A DNA stretch of 9,956 nucleotides. Origin: Porphyromonadaceae bacterium UBA7042 (GTDB taxonomy: Bacteria; Bacteroidota; Bacteroidia; Bacteroidales; Muribaculaceae). Every line of letters starts with the position of its first letter. The stretch's first letter is position 1. Location of the stretch: contig DLAR01000059.1 of the NCBI GenBank assembly GCA_002494015.1, forward strand, positions 1-9,956. Reading direction: 5' to 3'. The notes beneath the pieces are model-generated. The model had not been told where the DNA came from, ran no database searches, and saw only the letters and a list, made by a program, of their open reading frames with translations. Below, one piece after another: positions 5,946 through 9,956 of the stretch. Position numbers and translations under genes: made by a program.

Positions 5946-7685
5946 ATGAAACTAAATAAATTTCTGATGGCCGTGGCTCTTGTTGCCGGTGCGGCAACCA
6001 TGACGGGTTGTGACGACGATTTTGACCGCCCGCCGGTCATCGTACCCGAAGCCACCATCGAGGCCAACACAACTATCCTCGAGCTCAAAGAACAGTACTG
6101 GCAGGGCACGACCTCTGACTTCCTCACCACCATCGGCACAACCGACACGGGCGAGCATGTGATTATCGGCGGACGCGTCGTTTCTTCCGACGAAGACGGC
6201 AACATCTATCAGCGCATCGTGCTTGAAGACGAGACCTCTTCCATTTTCGTGAGAATCTACTCGACCAAGCTTTTCGAGTCCTACCAGTATGGTCAGGAAG
6301 TGCGCATCGACGTGACCGGCCTCCTCATCGGCACCTACCGCGGACTGATGATGATCGGTGTCGACTATAACGGCTCGGTCGGCGGCATGGACCTCGACGT
6401 GTTCCAGCAGCGCGCTCAGGTCAACGGTCTCCCCGACAAGGCTGCCATTCCGCAATATGTCACCACAATCTCCGACATCAAGTCTTATCTGACCGACCAG
6501 ACACAGCTCATGACATGGCAGTCGCGCCTCATCACGCTTGAAAATGTCGAGTTTGTCGGCGGCGGCAGCGAGATGTTCGGCACCCCCGGCGCGGCCAACT
6601 ACACAACCCGCCAGCTCAAGGATGCCGAGGGCAACACTCTCGACATCTCGACAAGCAACAAGTGTACATTTGTCAACCTCCTGATGCCCAAAGGCTCCGG
6701 TACCGTCAACGCCATCCTCTCCTACTACGGCTCCAACTGGCAGCTCGTCTTCAGCGACCCCGAGACTGACTGCACAGGGTTTACTTGGGTCGACACCCCG
6801 CAGACTCCCGACGTTCCCGCCGACGGAGGCGACGGCTCGGCCGAGACCCCCTATACCGTTCAGGCTGTTCAGGCCGGTGCTGCCGGGACCGGCAAATGGG
6901 TCACAGGCTACATCGTCGGCTTCATCCCCGACAAATTTTATGATCAGGCCGTCTTCGGCACCGAGGGTGCAATCAACACCAACATCCTCCTCGCTCCCGC
7001 AGCCGACGTTACCGACGTTGCCGCATGTATCCCCGTCGCCCTTGTCGGCAACCTCCGCACTGCTGTCGGGCTCGGCGACCATCCCGAAAACCTCGGCAAG
7101 CAGGTGACAATCTACGGAGACTTGGAGAAATACTTCGGCCAGCCCGGTCTGAAAAACACCTCCGTCTATGCTTGGGGCGACAAGGGCGGCGAGACTCCCG
7201 ACGTTCCCGACACCCCCACGGGCAATGTCCTCTACTCGGCCCTCGGCGAGACTGATGCCACTATTGACTGGGACATCGACGCTGCTACCGGCGTCTGGTC
7301 GTGGAAAGAATATAGCGGAAAACACTACCTCAATGCAAGCGCCTTCGGAAACGATGCCGCCATCGGTGTTACCACCTACGCTTTCTCGCCCGTAATCGAC
7401 CTCACCGCAGCCAAGTCGGCCAAAATGACATTTGACCACGCAGCCAAGTTCCAGACAACCCTCCGCACCCTCTGCTCGGCAGCCGTGCGTGAAGACGGCG
7501 CGACCGAGTGGACCGAACTCGCTATCCCCACATGGCCCGAAGCCGATTCTTGGACTTTTGTATCGGCCGGTGAAATAGACCTTTCGGCCTATGCCGGAAA
7601 GAAAATCCAAGTCGGTTTCAAATATGGTTCTTCGACCGACGGTGCCGACACTTGGGAAATCAAAAATCTCAAAATCACCGAGTAA
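5946..7685 (+). CDS. Surface lipoprotein: DUF5689, DUF6359 and C-terminal beta-sandwich-like domain
   Basis: The 579-residue product starts with a lipoprotein signal peptide ending TMTGC, so Cys22 is the lipidated residue. DDDFD follows it, an acidic stretch like the Bacteroidetes surface-export signal, so outer-leaflet display is likely. Residues about 28-281 form a DUF5689-type domain with an OB-fold-like pattern (HVIIGGRVVSS at 71-81, YQRIVLEDETSSIFVRI, then YGQEVRIDV) and a second similar half (VNAILSYYGSNWQLVF). A Pro/Asp linker leads to one DUF6359-like module at about 296-414 (ETPYTVQAV, KWVTGYIVGFIP, NILLAP, ENLGKQVTIYGDLEKYFGQPGLKN). A second linker leads to residues 428-579 (LYSALGETDATIDWDI to WEIKNLKITE), which resemble choice-of-anchor-J/adhesin-like beta-sandwiches. 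It is 27 bases after the receptor and co-transcribed with it. No catalytic motif is seen; a ligand-binding partner of the receptor is inferred. Confidence 0.85.
   Translation: MKLNKFLMAVALVAGAATMTGCDDDFDRPPVIVPEATIEANTTILELKEQYWQGTTSDFLTTIGTTDTGEHVIIGGRVVSSDEDGNIYQRIVLEDETSSIFVRIYSTKLFESYQYGQEVRIDVTGLLIGTYRGLMMIGVDYNGSVGGMDLDVFQQRAQVNGLPDKAAIPQYVTTISDIKSYLTDQTQLMTWQSRLITLENVEFVGGGSEMFGTPGAANYTTRQLKDAEGNTLDISTSNKCTFVNLLMPKGSGTVNAILSYYGSNWQLVFSDPETDCTGFTWVDTPQTPDVPADGGDGSAETPYTVQAVQAGAAGTGKWVTGYIVGFIPDKFYDQAVFGTEGAINTNILLAPAADVTDVAACIPVALVGNLRTAVGLGDHPENLGKQVTIYGDLEKYFGQPGLKNTSVYAWGDKGGETPDVPDTPTGNVLYSALGETDATIDWDIDAATGVWSWKEYSGKHYLNASAFGNDAAIGVTTYAFSPVIDLTAAKSAKMTFDHAAKFQTTLRTLCSAAVREDGATEWTELAIPTWPEADSWTFVSAGEIDLSAYAGKKIQVGFKYGSSTDGADTWEIKNLKITE
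6802..7209 (+). repeat. 18-bp direct repeats flanking the DUF6359 module
   Basis: AGACTCCCGACGTTCCCG occurs identically at 6802-6819 and 7192-7209. The copies are 390 bases apart (130 codons, in frame), encode the linker TPDVP both times, and sit precisely on either side of the DUF6359-like module. Recombination between them would remove the module cleanly without a frameshift. Confidence 0.85.
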
Positions 7686-7707
7686 TCCCTTCTAATTAAA
7701 AAGATTT

Positions 7708-9771
7708 ATGAGAAATTTCAAAGCATATATGACCCTGCTCGCAGTCGGCGCACTCTCGCTGACTGCCTGTCAGGACGACTTCGACACCCCCGAGCTCCCG
7801 GCTCCCGTGGCGACAATCGAAGCCAACACGACCATCAACGAGGTCAAGACCCGCTACTGGAACGACGCGACCAACTATATCGACACCATCCGCCTCAACG
7901 ACGCGGGCGAGCATGTAGTCATCGCCGGACGTGTCATTTCGAGCGATGCCGCAGGTAACATCTACAAGAGCCTCGTCATTCAGGACGAGACCGGCGCCCT
8001 CGCAATGTCAATCAACGCCAACTCGATGTACAACAAGTACCGCATGGGTCAGGAGGTCGTCATTGACCTCACCGACATGTACATCGGCAAGTACAACGGC
8101 CTCCAGCAGCTTGGTTTCCCCGAAGAATATCAGGACACCTACGAGGCCACGTTCATGCCCTACGAGTTCTTCCAGATGCATGCCCAGCTCAACGGCAACC
8201 CCGAGCCGGCCAAAATCGACACCATCCTCGTCAACTCCTACAATGACCTGTCGACCTCTCCCGAGGGGCTGCGCAAATGGCAGAGCCAGCTCGTCAGATT
8301 CAACAACTGCCACTTTGAACAGGGTGGTCAGACCACATTTACCGACGGCCACAAGACCACGTCCAACCGCAACCTCATCCTTGCCGACGGCAACTCGATT
8401 ATCGTGCGCACCAGCGGTTACTCCAACTTCTGGGGCGACGTGCTCCCCGCAGGTGACGGCGACGTTGTCGGCATCCTCTCCTATTTCGGCACTTCTGGCT
8501 GGCAGCTCCTGCTCAACGGACGCAACGGATGCATGAACTTCGGCAACCCGACCGTGGGTCCCGGTGCCAAGGACAATCCCTATACCGTTACCGAGGCTAT
8601 CGAGATTGAAAAGGACGGAACATCGGCCAAAGGCTGGGTCACCGGCTACATCGTCGGTGCTGTCGCTCCCGGCGTTCAGACCGTGGCAAGCAACGACGAC
8701 ATCGAGTTCAAGGCCGACCCCGTCATGGACAACACCCTCGTTATCGCCGCTACCCCCGACTGCAAAAACTTCGAGGAATGTCTCGTCATCGACCTGCCTC
8801 AAAGGTCAAAACTCCGCGACTTTGGCAACCTGCCCGAGAATCCCGGCAACTATGGCAAGCAGATCTGGATTTCAGGCACACTCGCCAAGTTCCTCGGCAC
8901 CTACGGCATTACCGGCAACAGTGGCACGGCATCTGAATTCCGCATCGACGGCGTCCAAGTCCCCGACGATCCCAAGCCCGTAGACGGCGATGGCTCCAAG
9001 GAGAACCCCTATACAGTAAATCAGGTTCTCGGCCTCGGCAACCCCGGCTCTTCGGCATGGGTTACAGGCTATATCGTCGGTTGGGTTGACGGCAAGTCAA
9101 TTCAATCAGGAGCCCGCTTTGAAGTACCCGCCACTTCGGCATCCAACATCCTCATCGCCGCCGAGGCCGGTGTAACTGATTATAATCAGTGCGTGGCCGT
9201 ACAGCTCGCTTCCGGCACTGAGGCACGAACCGCCCTCAACCTCATGGACCATCCCGAAAACTTCGGCAAGAAGATTTCGGTCGAAGGTACGCTTGAAAAA
9301 TACTTCGGCGTAGCCGGTTCCAAAGGCTCGACAGGCTATGAAATCGACGGCACAAGCGGCGGCGACACCCCCAATCCCCCTGTCACCCCTCCGGCCGGTG
9401 ATGGCGGCACTCAGGACAAACCTTACAGCGTTACCGAAGTGCGCGGCCTTAACAATCCCGGCACTACCGCATGGGTAGAAGGCTATATCGTCGGTTATGT
9501 CCCCGCAGCCAAATACGCCGATGCCGTGTTTGAGATTGCCGATGGTACAACCGTCTCGGCATCCAACCTTCTCCTTGCCCCCGGTCCCGATGTTAAAGAC
9601 GGTGCCCAATGCATCCCCGTCCAGCTCGTCTCGGGCAGCGATGCCCGCAAGGCTCTCAACCTCAAGGACAACCCCGGCAACCTCGGCAAGAAAGTAAAGA
9701 TTGAAGGGTCGCTTGAAGCCTATTTCAGCCAACCCGGCCTCAAGAACCCCACAAACTTCGTAATCGAATAA
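7708..9771 (+). CDS. Surface lipoprotein: DUF5689 followed by three DUF6359-like modules
   Basis: The 687-residue product is a paralogue of the preceding gene. Its signal peptide ends SLTAC (lipidated Cys21) followed by QDDFD, again a surface-export-like acidic stretch. The DUF5689-type domain (about 28-283) shares VATIEANTTI, GEHVVIAGRVISS (starting at 67), GNIYKSLVIQDETG and GQEVVIDL with its neighbour. Three DUF6359-like modules follow, each opening with a variant of NPYTV: about 286-417, 428-550 and 565-687. Shared core motifs are W-V-x-GYIVG, NLGKK-V-x-I-x-G-x-L and KYFG/AYFS. Pro/Asp/Gly-rich linkers separate them (VPDDPKPVDG; PNPPVTPP). The beta-sandwich found in the neighbour is absent; the protein ends with module 3 (KNPTNFVIE). 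It lies 22 bases after gene 2, is the last gene of the operon, and has a strong terminator 19 bases after its stop. No catalytic residues are recognised; ligand binding is inferred. Confidence 0.85.
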   Translation: MRNFKAYMTLLAVGALSLTACQDDFDTPELPAPVATIEANTTINEVKTRYWNDATNYIDTIRLNDAGEHVVIAGRVISSDAAGNIYKSLVIQDETGALAMSINANSMYNKYRMGQEVVIDLTDMYIGKYNGLQQLGFPEEYQDTYEATFMPYEFFQMHAQLNGNPEPAKIDTILVNSYNDLSTSPEGLRKWQSQLVRFNNCHFEQGGQTTFTDGHKTTSNRNLILADGNSIIVRTSGYSNFWGDVLPAGDGDVVGILSYFGTSGWQLLLNGRNGCMNFGNPTVGPGAKDNPYTVTEAIEIEKDGTSAKGWVTGYIVGAVAPGVQTVASNDDIEFKADPVMDNTLVIAATPDCKNFEECLVIDLPQRSKLRDFGNLPENPGNYGKQIWISGTLAKFLGTYGITGNSGTASEFRIDGVQVPDDPKPVDGDGSKENPYTVNQVLGLGNPGSSAWVTGYIVGWVDGKSIQSGARFEVPATSASNILIAAEAGVTDYNQCVAVQLASGTEARTALNLMDHPENFGKKISVEGTLEKYFGVAGSKGSTGYEIDGTSGGDTPNPPVTPPAGDGGTQDKPYSVTEVRGLNNPGTTAWVEGYIVGYVPAAKYADAVFEIADGTTVSASNLLLAPGPDVKDGAQCIPVQLVSGSDARKALNLKDNPGNLGKKVKIEGSLEAYFSQPGLKNPTNFVIE
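8563..9771 (+). repeat. Three in-frame tandem coding modules (DUF6359-like)
   Basis: The modules start near 8563, 8989 and 9400. Modules 2 and 3 share a 17-base identity (9066-9082 and 9480-9496, AGGCTATATCGTCGGTT) exactly 414 bases (138 codons) apart, and the aligned GYIVG position of module 1 is 423 bases before that of module 2. Module 1 is the most divergent, having an extended loop (AVAPGVQTVASNDDIEFK) and FGNLPENPGNYGKQ where the others have LNL followed by NFGKK or NLGKK. The pattern shows duplication of modules 2 and 3 after module 1 had diverged. Confidence 0.8.
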
Positions 9772-9789
9772 TCCCCCTGAATCCGTAAT

Positions 9790-9830
9790 AAAAGCGCGTT
9801 TCCATCCCCGTGGAGACGCGCTTTTCTTTT
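9790..9830 (+). terminator. Strong intrinsic terminator closing the operon
   Basis: AAAAGCGCGTTTCCA (9790-9804) pairs with TGGAGACGCGCTTTT (9811-9825) through 15 pairs, one of them G-U, with a six-base TCCCCG loop. It is followed by TTTTCTTTT (9822-9830). It lies 19 bases behind the stop of the second lipoprotein gene. The flanking A-run means it may also stop transcription arriving from the right. Confidence 0.93.
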
Positions 9831-9843
9831 GATTGTAGGGAGG

Positions 9844-9868
9844 GGGTTGCAAAACTGGGTTTTGCCCC
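9844..9868. repeat. Hairpin after the operon terminator
   Basis: GCAAAAC (9849-9855) pairs perfectly with GTTTTGC (9859-9865) across a TGG loop. Beyond a two-base TT bulge, GGG (9844-9846) pairs with CCC (9866-9868). No T-run follows. It is the first of three palindromes in the right-end region. Confidence 0.5.
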
Positions 9869-9878
9869 GAGTAATATT

Positions 9879-9956
9879 TAATCCGTAAGGATTATTCTTT
9901 GAATAGCCGTAGGCTGCGAAACCGCAACCCACGGAAACATGTCATCGAATAGATAA
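9879..9956. repeat. REP-like palindromic element, continuing past the window
   Basis: Two palindromes follow each other. TAATCC/GGATTA (9879-9884 with 9889-9894) closes a GTAA tetraloop. A larger imperfect one at 9907-9934 has CCGT/ACGG, GG/CC and TGCG/CGCA pairs separated by two single mismatches and an AAAC loop. GAATAG appears both at 9901-9906 and at 9947-9952, suggesting that a repeat unit restarts at the window edge. Spaced palindromes in an intergenic gap resemble bacterial REP/BIME elements, which in many genomes are linked to RAYT transposases. No such gene is inside the window, and no coding frame is credible here. Confidence 0.4.

Noticed and set aside
5952..7610. A 552-codon minus-strand frame inside the first lipoprotein gene
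   Set aside because: Same shadow effect; the plus-strand product has a signal peptide, lipobox and recognisable domains, while the antisense one has none.
8563..9771. Regular tandem sequence in the last gene considered as a CRISPR-type array
   Set aside because: The period is about 138 codons, the copies diverge at the DNA level and the similarity is at the protein level, so these are coding domain repeats.

Overview
The window looks like a chromosomal segment of a Bacteroidales bacterium, probably of the Muribaculaceae (family-level placement is an inference). The evidence is a Bacteroidetes-type -7 promoter motif (TAnnTTTG) in front of two transcription units, no Shine-Dalgarno-led starts, an ATP-type PEP carboxykinase, a TonB-dependent receptor with an N-terminal carboxypeptidase-regulatory-like domain, and lipoproteins built from DUF5689 and DUF6359 domains, which are typical of Bacteroidetes. 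Coding DNA is GC-rich at third positions and the regulatory gaps are AT-rich.

Layout. Positions 1-383 hold no convincing complete gene, only a perfect 13-bp inverted repeat (58-90). A 71-residue helix-turn-helix protein lies on the minus strand (384-599). An AT-rich gap (600-1251) ends in a promoter and a hairpin placed almost at the predicted 5' end of the pckA mRNA. pckA (1252-2856) is complete and closed by a strong intrinsic terminator (2892-2928).

A second promoter-like sequence (3010-3044) is followed by a terminator-shaped hairpin with a T-run (3063-3105) inside a larger closing stem (3047-3123). Then comes a three-gene plus-strand operon: a TonB-dependent outer-membrane receptor (3168-5918), a lipoprotein of DUF5689 + DUF6359 + a C-terminal beta-sandwich-like domain (5946-7685), and a paralogous lipoprotein of DUF5689 + three DUF6359-like modules (7708-9771). 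The gene gaps are 27 and 22 bases. A 15-bp terminator hairpin (9790-9830) closes the operon. The last 120 bases contain three successive palindromes that look like an interspersed REP-type element running off the window.

How the genes may work together. PckA is central metabolism and appears independent of the operon. The operon looks like a surface uptake or capture system: the receptor gives TonB-powered passage through the outer membrane, and two lipoproteins with acidic residues just after the lipidated cysteine are likely displayed on the cell surface, in the place where SusD would sit in a Sus-type system. There is no SusD homologue. Both lipoproteins consist largely of repeated beta-rich units with an OB-fold-like sequence pattern, so a nucleic-acid, oligosaccharide or peptide ligand is possible, but the ligand is unknown. 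The most interesting points are this non-SusD receptor/lipoprotein set, the visible duplication of its modules, and the structured, attenuator-like leader in front of it.
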